Positions 15,876-26,100 of a stretch of 34,083 bases of DNA are shown piece after piece. Position 1 is the first letter of the stretch. Every line of letters starts with the position of its first letter. Where the stretch lies: IMG/VR virus record IMGVR_UViG_3300010160_000135, positions 1-34,083 of that record. One strand, written 5' to 3'. The translations under genes and the position numbers were made by a program. The notes below the pieces were generated by a model. That model ran no database searches, was not told where the DNA came from, and saw only the letters and a list, made by a program, of their open reading frames with translations. This stretch comes from a virus.

Positions 15876-15885
15876 TATATATAAA
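15872..15885 (+). promoter_or_regulatory. Putative late promoter of the tape measure gene
   Basis: TATTTAT-AT-ATAAA, followed by CACATTTTAA, 10 bases before the ATG at 15896. One of the best matches to the motif consensus. Confidence 0.65.
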
Positions 15886-15895
15886 CACATTTTAA

Positions 15896-17821
15896 ATGGC
15901 GGCAAACGATAATATATTAAAACAAGTTGAAGAAAGTATTAAATCTGCTTTTGCTCAATATGGTAACGCATTAAAAACTAATGTTTCAGGGGATGCAATT
16001 ATGAAAATAATGAATGACCTTGATGAAAAGGCTCACGATGTTACTAAAAGTTTTGCATCGGGTCGTGATAATATGATGGGTCTTAAGGCGGCAATGGCTG
16101 ACGCAGTTACATCAGTTCAATTATTGGGGGGTGAATTTTCTGATATTGCAAGAATTCAAGAAGAAGTTGCTAAAAGTTTAGGTAGAAATGTAATATTAAA
16201 TAAGGATGCTTATGCTCAGTTATATGCTGCGGAAGAAGTTTCAGGTGAAAAAATTGAGACTATTGTTAAGGCATTTAAAAACGCCGGAGCATCTGCATAT
16301 CAGGCAGGTAAAGATATGCAAACAGTAATTGATTCTTCACGTGCTATTGGTGTAAATGCGTTTCAGGTGTCTAAAATGGTATTAGATAACACCGAAATGA
16401 TGAATAGATATAATTTTGTTGGTGGTGTTGAGGGATTATCTAAAATGGCGGCACAAGCTGTTTCGTTAAGAGTTGATATGAAAGAAACTATGCAGTTTGC
16501 AAAAGACGTTTTTAAACCGGATGGTGCTATTGAAATGGCAGCAGCATTACAAAGATTAGGTGTAGCTCAAAGTGATTTACTTGACCCATTAAGATTAATG
16601 GATTTATCGGCAAATGACCCAACAGAACTTCAAAACCAAATCGTTCAAATGACTCAACAATTTGTTCAATTAGGTAAATCAGGTCATTTTGAAATTATGC
16701 CGGGTGCTAAGAGACAATTCCAAGAAATTGCTACAGCAATGAATATTCCTTATGAAACTCTTACTAAAATGGCTTTAGGTAGTCAGGAGTTAGATGATAA
16801 GATGAAGAAGATTAAGTTTCCTGAATTTGCTACTGAAGACCAAAGAAAAATGATTGCTAATTTAGCGGAAATGAATAAATCCGGAAACGGATATGAAATA
16901 TCGTTTAGTGATAGGGAAGGTAAATTACAAACAAAAGATGTAACAAAACTAGATGATGAAGATATTAAGCAAATTGCTAAATTTGGTGAATCTAAACCAA
17001 TGGAGGTTATTGCTAAAGACTCATTAACTAACCTTAAGGATATTGCGGCAAATATTAAAGCGATTGCTCAGAAAGGTGGGTTTGCGGCAGCGGCTTCAGT
17101 TCCGGGACAATATTTACAACAAGCACCAAGAGATATTTCAGAATCATTTAGAAAAACGTTTGATAATGAATCTACTCAAATAAAAACACTTAGAGAAGGT
17201 ATTAACAAAAATGTTGGAGGTATGTTAAATACTATTAATGACCTTGTTTCAGGTAAAAAATCATTACCTGATGCTTTAAAAACGTTACAAACATCTTTTG
17301 ATTCTGCATCTAATTATTTTGGTAATCTTAAAGACGATACAATTAAAAACGCAAAAGGTGCTGGTGTTGATATGTTAAATTCTAGTAACCCATATATTCA
17401 AATTGCTGCAAAAGCTTTAGAAAGATTAGTTGCTAATGAAATGAAAGGTACAGCACCGGAAAAAAAGGTTAATGATTTTATGATTAATGGTCAAAATTTA
17501 GTGACAAATCCTGCGGATACAATATTTGGTGGGACAGGTGCTGAGAAATTTTTTGAATCGATTAATAAATTAACATCTAATAATAACACAGGAATGGTAG
17601 ATAATTCATCTCAAAATATGAATTCAACATTAGACATTAATTTCAAATTACAAGTAGATTCTAATCAAAACATTGATATGGCTCAATTAGAAAGAGCATT
17701 CAATAATACCGCACTTAAAGAAAAAATTATAGAAGTCGCAACTTTAGGTATGGAAAGATTCTCACCTGAAGCGTCTGTTAGAAAAAAAATGAACCCATAC
17801 GTAAAAAGTATGAACGGATAA
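15896..17821 (+). CDS. Tape measure protein
   Basis: A 641-residue, largely alpha-helical protein positioned directly after the tail chaperone gene, the standard place of a tape measure. Helical, Ala/Gln/Lys-rich stretches dominate (residues 100-250), including SGEKIETIVKAFKNAGASAY, MQTVIDSSRAIGVNAFQVSK and GGVEGLSKMAAQAVSLRVDM; the last 130 residues are looser, ending in INFKLQVDSNQNIDMAQLER and RKKMNPYVKSMNG. Length is close to T4 gp29 (590), so the tail should be about the length of T4's or slightly longer. No transmembrane segment stands out. It determines tail length and fills the tube lumen. Confidence 0.8.
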   Translation: MAANDNILKQVEESIKSAFAQYGNALKTNVSGDAIMKIMNDLDEKAHDVTKSFASGRDNMMGLKAAMADAVTSVQLLGGEFSDIARIQEEVAKSLGRNVILNKDAYAQLYAAEEVSGEKIETIVKAFKNAGASAYQAGKDMQTVIDSSRAIGVNAFQVSKMVLDNTEMMNRYNFVGGVEGLSKMAAQAVSLRVDMKETMQFAKDVFKPDGAIEMAAALQRLGVAQSDLLDPLRLMDLSANDPTELQNQIVQMTQQFVQLGKSGHFEIMPGAKRQFQEIATAMNIPYETLTKMALGSQELDDKMKKIKFPEFATEDQRKMIANLAEMNKSGNGYEISFSDREGKLQTKDVTKLDDEDIKQIAKFGESKPMEVIAKDSLTNLKDIAANIKAIAQKGGFAAAASVPGQYLQQAPRDISESFRKTFDNESTQIKTLREGINKNVGGMLNTINDLVSGKKSLPDALKTLQTSFDSASNYFGNLKDDTIKNAKGAGVDMLNSSNPYIQIAAKALERLVANEMKGTAPEKKVNDFMINGQNLVTNPADTIFGGTGAEKFFESINKLTSNNNTGMVDNSSQNMNSTLDINFKLQVDSNQNIDMAQLERAFNNTALKEKIIEVATLGMERFSPEASVRKKMNPYVKSMNG

Positions 17822-17834
17822 ATTAATTATAATC

Positions 17835-17849
17835 TATTTATAGATAAAC
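17835..17849 (+). promoter_or_regulatory. Putative late promoter of the 1670-residue baseplate gene
   Basis: TATTTAT-AG-ATAAACA, 11 bases upstream of ATG 17858. Contains the palindrome TCTATTTATAGA. Confidence 0.6.
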
Positions 17850-17857
17850 AATAAAAA

Positions 17858-20800
17858 ATGCCAAGTACATTATCATTTGCATCATCGTCGTCATTTAGAG
17901 ATTCTCTTTTAGCGAAAAATCTATCACCATATACCGTTACGGGTGTTTATTCACCCCCAAGTGGTGCGGTTGCTTATGAACCGGCAATTAATCAATCAAA
18001 CGTAATTGATTCTCCGGATGGGTTAATTGCTAACGATACTTTTGCTCCGTCACAATATGTGATGAATCAATATGGTCCTCAAGGTGGTTATAATATCAAT
18101 ATAACGTATAATGACGTTCCTTTTCCTGTATTATCTAATTCAGGGGAATATGACCCTAATGATACGGTGTTAGATTTAGTAAACGAGTTTTTTATTGATG
18201 CAGCTTACATTATTAATCCATATGGTCCAATAGGAGGGTTTAATAATTTATATTACACAACTGAGGTTACTACTAGTCACGTTTATCATCAACCATACCC
18301 AAGTACATTTGTACCTTCAAGTTATTCTCCTTATGAGATATTATTTAGTACTAATCCAACGGGTAGTGATGGTACATTATCTCAAGATTCATATTTGGCC
18401 CAAATTGGGTCAACTCAATTAAATAGTGCGTTTCAAAGCACAATAGCTTCTGAAATATATCAGAATACTGTTGGTGCGGTTAACTTACAAGGTCTACAAG
18501 ACCCTTTTGAGATAAGTTTAATCCTTTCGGGGCAAGAACCTTTAATTTATAGAAATTGGAGGATTACGGTACCTGAAAACATTGTGGTTGCAGCCTTTGA
18601 TTTTGCAACAAGATTGGCGGGGGCTTATTGGCCTGTATCTCCGATTCCGGGAGATTATTTTGAAGATAATACCTTAAACGGTCAAACACAACAAACCTCA
18701 ACAGCATTAAATGTTGTTAATCAATTAACGGGTGGGTTTTTAGGTCCGATATTAAATATTAAGAGAAACCCATCTGAGATATTCTTAGTCAATACAGGAA
18801 ACGGTCAAAGGTCAGCGTTATTTGCTAACTTAAATTATAATAGATATCAACCAAGTTATCGTAGAGATTTTGGTGGTATTTTAGGTGTTGGACAGGCAAT
18901 TATTAATTTAATTAATCCTGCAAATGGTACATTAGTTGGTGGTTATTATGTTGGTAGTAGAAATGCTGAACCATCTACTATTACATCACCACCTAATCAA
19001 GTTCCTGTTAACGCTTTTGGACAACAAGAGGAATCTCCTGTTTATGGTCCATCAGAATTGGGTATTCTATATGAGGGTAATCAAGATACTCTTAAATTTG
19101 GTTTAGCGGCTAAAGCTTATAGTGATGGTGGGGATATTACCGGACAATTTGTTTGGACATCACCTAAATATAAAGATAATGCTGGATTCCACGCAACACC
19201 GGGTGGTGGTTCAGGGTCTAGAGATGAACAATACAATACCGTTAGTAGTGATTTTACAAGAAATCAATCTACAAATTTTACATTTAAACAAACATCTATT
19301 TTAGACCAAACACAAAGATTGGTTGATTCTGCTGATAATGTACAAGGTATTACAAGATTAAAACACGTTGGTAACGCAATTAATCAGGTGAGTAAAGTTT
19401 TTCACGATGGTTATAAAGAAATGACTAAAGGTTCTCAAGTGGTATCATATAAAGATAATACAACGGGAGCGGAAAAAGGTATTGAGTATTGTCGTGTTTT
19501 TACTAAAGATACTCCTTATTTTACATATGCTGATTTACAAAAAACAGACGGTATTACGACATCAGGTAGAAGATTTAGTAGTTCAGTGTTAGATAATACA
19601 TATAATTTGAATATTGCCCCAATGAGAAATCCTGGGTCAACAAATATACAACCGGGGCCAAAAGGTAATTTGGTGGCTAAAAAGTATATGTTCTCAATTG
19701 AGAATTTAGCTTGGAGAACATCAAGTAGACCGGGATTCAGAGTGGAAGATTTACCTGTGTGTGAACAAGGTCCTAATGGGGGTAGAGTTATGTGGTTCCC
19801 ACCATATGATATAAAATTTTCAGATTCAAGTCAGGCGAATTGGAATCAAACAACTTTCTTAGGTAGACCGGAACCAATGTATACGTATAAAGATACTAGT
19901 AGAACCGGTAGTTTGTCTTGGAAAATGATTGTTGACCATCCTTCTGTATTAAATTTAATTGTTGAAAAACAATTAAAAGGTCAAGGTAAAGAAAGAGTTA
20001 ATTCAATTTTAGATTCGTTTTTTGCGGGTTGTGTGAAATATGATATATACGAATTGGCTAAGAAATTTAATCAAATTCCTGTTAGTAAATTATACACCTA
20101 CCAAGAGATATTAAGTAATCCAAGACTTACGGAAGAAGAGTTAAGAAAAATTCAATTAGAAATTTCTGCGGATAATAATGCGGGTGCTGTTGTTACTAAT
20201 CCGGCGACAGTGGAAGGTCCTCAGACAAGTTATAATGGTGATTTTGAAACAAAATACTTAAATCTTGGTTTTTATTTTGAAAATGACCAACCAAATCCGG
20301 GTACAAGACAAGTAACAACTTCAGAAAATTTTGCAAGTTTATATGGGACATATACTGACAAAGGTAATATTACTAAATATGAAAATAAGGCGAATAATTT
20401 ATTTTCCGCTACCGACACTAATAGAAATGTGGTTCAATTTTTTAACACAGTTGTTATAGATAATTTTAATTTAGTTTCCTCATCATTTATTAAAGACGCA
20501 GTTGATATTATTAATAATCAAAAAGGTACTGTTTCTATTGCGTTACAAGGTTCTGCGTCAGCTTTAGCTGGTAATGCGTATAACATAAATCTATCGGCAA
20601 GAAGAATTAAATCTGTTGAAAACTATTTTGCATCAACAGAATTAAAACAAGCGTTATTAGATAAAAAATTCAAAGTTATAAATGAAAATCCAAAAGGTGA
20701 AGGAGAAACAATTGTATTTCCTAAATCAACAAGTACCAAAGGTGAAAATGATGTTCAATCTTCAGCACCAGCAGGTAGTTTTGGTGAGTCTGTGACTTGT

Positions 20801-22870
20801 ACTAATGATGTTAAAGCAACTGCGGGACCAACTATTGGTAAAGTGACTAGTCAAGGTTCTCAATGGTATTCTGTGGCTGCGATGGCTTGTAGACGTGTGG
20901 CGATAACAAGTATTAAGGTTGATATACCACCGGCACCCGTAGTTCCACCACCAAAACAAGAACAAAGTACCACAGGAGAGAATATTCCTATTCCTCAACA
21001 AACGACAACAATTCAACAAGATAAAATTGAAGGTATTGGTAAAAAGATTTTAAGAGATTTATTATCTGAGTGTGATTATTTTGAATTAATTAAGGAAAAC
21101 GTCCCAATGATTTATGATAATATTAAAGAAAAAATAAAATATTTTAATCCAGCGTTTCACTCTATGACACCTGAGGGATTAAATAGTAGATTAACTTTCT
21201 TGAATCAATGTGTTAGACCGGGAGAAACTATTCCAACAATAGGAACAGATAATAAACCAAAATATAATGATGCGGTTAATACATCATTTGGTGCACCTCC
21301 AATATTAATATTAAGAATTGGGGATTTCTTCAACACTAAAATTGTACCAAAAAGTGTTCAATTTACGTATGAACCATTACTTTATGATTTAAATCCTGAA
21401 GGTATTGGTGTACAACCTATGTTAGCTAATGTTACTATGGGGTTTGATATTATTGGTGGTATGGGACTTTCAAAACCTGTGGAAGAGTTACAAAACGCAT
21501 TATCCTTCAATTATTATGCTAACACTGAAATTTATGATGAAAGGTCTAAATGGACTGATGATAGTTTCAAAACAATTGATAAAGAAATTTGGGATTCAAT
21601 ATTATCTCAACAACCTTCCGCAAAACCAAAGGAAGTTGATAATAAACAACAAAATAACGGTGGAACAACTATTGGTGAGGTAATAACTAATATTCCGGTA
21701 ACAGGAGGTCAAACAGGTGAGATAACCTATAAAACAATTATGGATAATTTATTAGATATTACTAAAGAGTATTATACTAATATTGTTAATCAAGCTGAGA
21801 GTTTCACTAAGACATATAACTATGGCGTTTGGCAATTAATTACTAAAAATAGATTATATACCACAGGTACTTTTAATTTAGATATTGGAGATACTTGGGA
21901 AGTCCCTATTTATGGTGCACCTGAAAAAGTTCAAGATAAAATTAATAAATTGTTTACGGATATTAATGGGGACATTACGGACCAAAGTAATTTTATTATT
22001 GCGGGGTTAAGTTCGTATAATTTTTCATCTCAAGTTATAACTAATGTGACGACAAATTTACGTCAATTTTTGACGGATTTTAAAGATAGTTACAGCTCAG
22101 GAATTATGAGTAAAATTAATTCTGATATTGTTGTTCAACAACAAAATATGGTAATGGTGTTTAACAAAATTAATTTAGTTGATACAAAAACTGATGGTAA
22201 AATTGTTGATAACAAAGCGAGGGTTTATAATTTATCAGGAACAACGGAAGTAGACCCAAGTACTAAAGGTGCTACGGATACGTATTCAGAATTATGGATT
22301 GATTATCAAACTGTTGGAACAAGATTACAAAACTACGACAAATACTTAAGAATACCTGATAATTTAATTATAACTGATTTATATGGTGATACAGGTCCAA
22401 GTTGTTTTTCACCTCTAAAAGGTTATGGAAGTTCAGCTTTTGATGTTGGTGCTAATTCACAGTATCAAAATCAAAATAGATTTTTCATTGCGTTAGGTAG
22501 ATATTTAAGTGATAGAAATAATTTAAAAACATTCAAAAATAAGATAATTAATACTGAATTATCTAAAATAAAAACTCCGTCAAATTTAAGTAATAAGTTT
22601 GATAAAATTATGGACAATTTTGTTGATAGTTGTAAAGAAGAATTAAAACAAGAAGAAAAATTCTTTGATAAATTGAAGAAAAAACAAGATTATTTGGACT
22701 ATATTAACAAATCAGTATACAATAAAGGAAAATTACGTAAATTTAATTATTCAACAGTACCAAATCAATCAACAAATGCGGAACAAGAAACCGCAATTAA
22801 ATTATTGTATTCAAGTACTGGTGATGTTGCGTCTAAAACTTGGAATAATAAAGTTAAATTTAATTCATAA
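17858..22870 (+). CDS. Very large baseplate/tail structural protein with an OmpA-like domain
   Basis: A 1670-residue protein following the tape measure. The N-terminal ~250 residues are Tyr/Pro/Asn-rich with YGPQGGY- and YGPIGGF-type turns. Residues ~607-720 hold FSIENLAWRTS, then WFPPYDIKFSDSSQANW and FLGRPEPMYTYKDTSRTGSL, a pattern common in contractile-tail baseplate proteins. Residues ~857-955 resemble an OmpA/MotB peptidoglycan-associated domain: ALQGSASALAGNAYNINLSA, then RRIKSVENYF, and later PKGEGE. The Asp of the usual TD motif is replaced (GSAS). A proline-rich linker (PPAPVVPPPK) follows at ~1025-1040. Residues ~1150-1240 (GDFFNTKIVPKSVQFTYEPL, IGGMGLSKPVEELQNAL) form a second baseplate-type beta domain. 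Its stop overlaps the next start by 1 base. A specific T4 counterpart cannot be named. Confidence 0.7.
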   Translation: MPSTLSFASSSSFRDSLLAKNLSPYTVTGVYSPPSGAVAYEPAINQSNVIDSPDGLIANDTFAPSQYVMNQYGPQGGYNINITYNDVPFPVLSNSGEYDPNDTVLDLVNEFFIDAAYIINPYGPIGGFNNLYYTTEVTTSHVYHQPYPSTFVPSSYSPYEILFSTNPTGSDGTLSQDSYLAQIGSTQLNSAFQSTIASEIYQNTVGAVNLQGLQDPFEISLILSGQEPLIYRNWRITVPENIVVAAFDFATRLAGAYWPVSPIPGDYFEDNTLNGQTQQTSTALNVVNQLTGGFLGPILNIKRNPSEIFLVNTGNGQRSALFANLNYNRYQPSYRRDFGGILGVGQAIINLINPANGTLVGGYYVGSRNAEPSTITSPPNQVPVNAFGQQEESPVYGPSELGILYEGNQDTLKFGLAAKAYSDGGDITGQFVWTSPKYKDNAGFHATPGGGSGSRDEQYNTVSSDFTRNQSTNFTFKQTSILDQTQRLVDSADNVQGITRLKHVGNAINQVSKVFHDGYKEMTKGSQVVSYKDNTTGAEKGIEYCRVFTKDTPYFTYADLQKTDGITTSGRRFSSSVLDNTYNLNIAPMRNPGSTNIQPGPKGNLVAKKYMFSIENLAWRTSSRPGFRVEDLPVCEQGPNGGRVMWFPPYDIKFSDSSQANWNQTTFLGRPEPMYTYKDTSRTGSLSWKMIVDHPSVLNLIVEKQLKGQGKERVNSILDSFFAGCVKYDIYELAKKFNQIPVSKLYTYQEILSNPRLTEEELRKIQLEISADNNAGAVVTNPATVEGPQTSYNGDFETKYLNLGFYFENDQPNPGTRQVTTSENFASLYGTYTDKGNITKYENKANNLFSATDTNRNVVQFFNTVVIDNFNLVSSSFIKDAVDIINNQKGTVSIALQGSASALAGNAYNINLSARRIKSVENYFASTELKQALLDKKFKVINENPKGEGETIVFPKSTSTKGENDVQSSAPAGSFGESVTCTNDVKATAGPTIGKVTSQGSQWYSVAAMACRRVAITSIKVDIPPAPVVPPPKQEQSTTGENIPIPQQTTTIQQDKIEGIGKKILRDLLSECDYFELIKENVPMIYDNIKEKIKYFNPAFHSMTPEGLNSRLTFLNQCVRPGETIPTIGTDNKPKYNDAVNTSFGAPPILILRIGDFFNTKIVPKSVQFTYEPLLYDLNPEGIGVQPMLANVTMGFDIIGGMGLSKPVEELQNALSFNYYANTEIYDERSKWTDDSFKTIDKEIWDSILSQQPSAKPKEVDNKQQNNGGTTIGEVITNIPVTGGQTGEITYKTIMDNLLDITKEYYTNIVNQAESFTKTYNYGVWQLITKNRLYTTGTFNLDIGDTWEVPIYGAPEKVQDKINKLFTDINGDITDQSNFIIAGLSSYNFSSQVITNVTTNLRQFLTDFKDSYSSGIMSKINSDIVVQQQNMVMVFNKINLVDTKTDGKIVDNKARVYNLSGTTEVDPSTKGATDTYSELWIDYQTVGTRLQNYDKYLRIPDNLIITDLYGDTGPSCFSPLKGYGSSAFDVGANSQYQNQNRFFIALGRYLSDRNNLKTFKNKIINTELSKIKTPSNLSNKFDKIMDNFVDSCKEELKQEEKFFDKLKKKQDYLDYINKSVYNKGKLRKFNYSTVPNQSTNAEQETAIKLLYSSTGDVASKTWNNKVKFNS

Positions 22871-23196
22871 TGGCAGGTAGAGATACATATAATAGATATT
22901 CTGATTTTATAACTAACGGTCAACAAACAGTTGTTCCGTATGTTAACTTGCAATCAAAATCTACCGATAAGAGATATATTTACAAAGTTGGTCAATCTAG
23001 GTTAGATAAAGTTTCCCAACAATATTACGGGTCAGGAACTTTTGGATGGTTAATATTAATGGCTAATCCAATTTATGGTGGGCAAGAATGGAACATAACT
23101 GATGGTTCTATCTTGACAATTCCATTTCCTTTAGTAGCTTCATTACAAGATTATAAAAATGAGTTAAATAATCATTTCTTTTATTATGGTAGATAA
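22870..23196 (+). CDS. Baseplate wedge protein, gp53/LysM-like
   Basis: A 108-residue protein whose middle reads KRYIYKVGQSRLDKVSQQYYG then GTFGWLILMANP and WNITDGSILTIPFPL. This is the LysM-like layout ('y.vg..r.d.vs..yyg....w..i..aNp......i..g..i.iP') of T4 gp53-type proteins and of the LysM adaptors of other contractile systems, which link the tube/hub to the wedges. The start overlaps the upstream stop (TAATG), and its 3' end overlaps the next gene by 11 bases, so all three are translated as one unit. Small for T4 gp53 (196 residues) but typical for distant relatives. Confidence 0.75.
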   Translation: MAGRDTYNRYSDFITNGQQTVVPYVNLQSKSTDKRYIYKVGQSRLDKVSQQYYGSGTFGWLILMANPIYGGQEWNITDGSILTIPFPLVASLQDYKNELNNHFFYYGR

Positions 23197-26100
23197 GTCG
23201 GAAAATATATTAGTAGAGTTTGATTATAACAACATAACGATTGTTGACCCAAACAAAGTAATTGATGGTCAAGGTAAAATTAAAGACAGATATGTTAATC
23301 AGGAAGATTTAGTAATGTATGCTAATTTGGAATGTAAGGTATTACCGAGAACTAAATTAGCTATTGGTGTTGCCTCAAATGACCAAGTCAGAACAATTTC
23401 TGTTGCGGCAATTAATTTTCTTAATCCGGGTAACAAAGGTGTTTTAAATAATGAATACACTGATGAGATAACCGGAAAAGATAGTTTAGCGGGAAATGGT
23501 GTTAATCAACCAAAATCTGAAAAAATACAAAACCAAAATAAATCTGACGATTATTATATTAGACAAACAATTTTGTCTAATGGAAAACCGGGTTCTATTG
23601 ATAACGGGTTGTTAGGTATTACAAATATTCAAATTAGACAAGGTTTAGATTTCTTACCGACCATTACTATGGAGTTGGAAGATATTAAAGGTAGAGCGAT
23701 GTTTGAGGCGGGTAATAATTCTCCTTACGCGGCATTTTTTAATTTACCGTATCCATTATTTCATTTAACAATTAAAGGTTACTATGGTAAGGCTGTAAAA
23801 ATGGCTTTAATGTTATACAATTTCACATCTAGATATGATACTTCAAGTGGTAATTTTAAAATAAGTTTAGTTTTTTATACCTACAAATATACCGTATTAA
23901 ATGAAGTTTTAATGGGGTATTTGAAGGCGGTTCCTTATATGTACACTTCAAGAGTTAAAATACAACCTGTTAAAGGTGGTCCTGCAAATTTTCAAACTCA
24001 AGATAATGTTGCTGTTGAATTAGGGTATCAAAAAGTTAAAGAAATGTATAGTGAGTATAAATCTAAAGGTTTAATACCTGATGACTTTCCTGAGATTACC
24101 GTTGCTCAATTAAAGGATAAATTAGATGTTTTTGTTAAAGATATTTTAGATAAATTTACTAAACAAAATATGGACCCGTTAACAGATGTTGACACATATT
24201 CATCAACTTTAAATGAGTATACTAAGAGAGTGTATTATACTCAAGATTCAACTGACCCTTCTTGGTATAACAAATATATGGATACCGAAGACTTTTTTGT
24301 TTTGAAAGATGGTACAAAGGTTTACACATTTAAAAAAGAATATAAAGATAAACCAAACGCTAGAAACAATGCTCCAAGTGAGTTAGAAGGTATTATTAAA
24401 AAATTTAATGATGAGTTAAATAAAAATAAGACCGTTGGTAAAGATGGTTCATATAAGATTGATAATAAAACAGACAAGCCGAGAATACCTATTAACATAA
24501 CTTTAGACACTTTTAAATATAAATTAAGTCAAGGGGACATTGATTATGGGGAAAGTTATAGACAAAGAAAAAAAATATCACAAGCTAGTGAAGAGGAAAT
24601 AAAGGCTTTTGAAAAGGAATTAATTAATCAAGGTATTTTTAATAGTTTGGATATTGTTCAGAAAGACGGTAAGAAACAACAAGTGTTTAATTATTTTATT
24701 TTTCAAGGTGGACCAAAAACATTTATTGGTTTAACTGATGAAATGTATAAATCATTGGAGTCTTTTAGACAAAAAATTCAAGATGATTTAACAAATGCGT
24801 TATCTAAACTTTTGTTAGATAAGGGTAAGAATGGTATTGGTTTTGTTCCTAATATTAGAAATGTACTTGCGGTGATTTTTGCAAATGGTGAGGCATTTCT
24901 AAGGTTAATGGATGATATTCACACAAAAGCTTGGGACAAAAGAGATTCGGTAATTAGAAAAGACGCTATTTTTGATAACACAACTAAAAGTGCTAGTCAA
25001 GAACCAAGAGAAAATGAGACAGACCCTGTTTATCCTTGGCCTCAATTTATTGTTGCAACAAGTGGTGAAGATGGTCACGGAAAATATGAAATAAAATATC
25101 CGGGAGATTATACGGTATTGAGTAAAACAAAAGGGTACCTTTATGATGTTTGGCCTGAAGTAGAATTTGTTGAGGAATTTATTAAAGGATTTACATTAAA
25201 AGAAAAGGAAGATGAAAACCCTAATAAAACATTTAATGAATTGGTTAATATTCAAAGAGTGTCTGTTAACGCCATTGAGTTCCCTGTTAGTAATGTTGTT
25301 TATAATAACAAAGAAGAAGTTAAATTCTTTTATGAAATTTTTGAAAGATTATATTTGACCTCAAACTATTCTAGATTATTTAGAGGTACTGCGTCTACTT
25401 ATGATGCGGGTATTTTAACAGATGTTATTTCAGAAACTGAAAGTTTGAATATCATCAATAGTTTAACAAATCAAAACCCGTTTATAATACAAAAATTAAA
25501 ACAATTTGGGTTTAATGGACAGAATTTTGATATTGTTTTAAGACATATGTCAAATGATGGTAATGGAGAAAGTTGGCAAAATTTTATACGAGGTATCTTT
25601 AATACGGGGTATATAAAAAATTCGGTTAATAACTCAAGTTTTCAATTTATAAATGAAAGTATTGTTACATCTCCTGCAGGTAATCCAATATCATCATTGA
25701 AAAATGAAGATAAATTGGTTGAATATGTTAAAGGTAGTGATAACACTAATAATTTTGATTTATTAGATATATACCCATTTACAAGATTAAGTTGGGATAA
25801 ATCACATTTGGCAAACGGTGATTCAATCTCAGATGCTCCGACATCGTTTAGTACCAAAAATGTTATAACCTATGATACATCTTCTAAAGTAATTAGTAAT
25901 TTCTTAGGTGATACCGGTGTTAATAGTATTAAACCTTTTACAAATTTTGCGACTAAAAATGTTGTGTCACCAATTGGTTATGAAAATAATTTAAAAACGT
26001 TCTATTCAGAAAGAACTAACGAAAAACAATTACCAACAGAAGGTAATCTTAGATATTTTAATTACAGTGGATTAGTTAGTAGTGACCAAACGGTTTCAAT

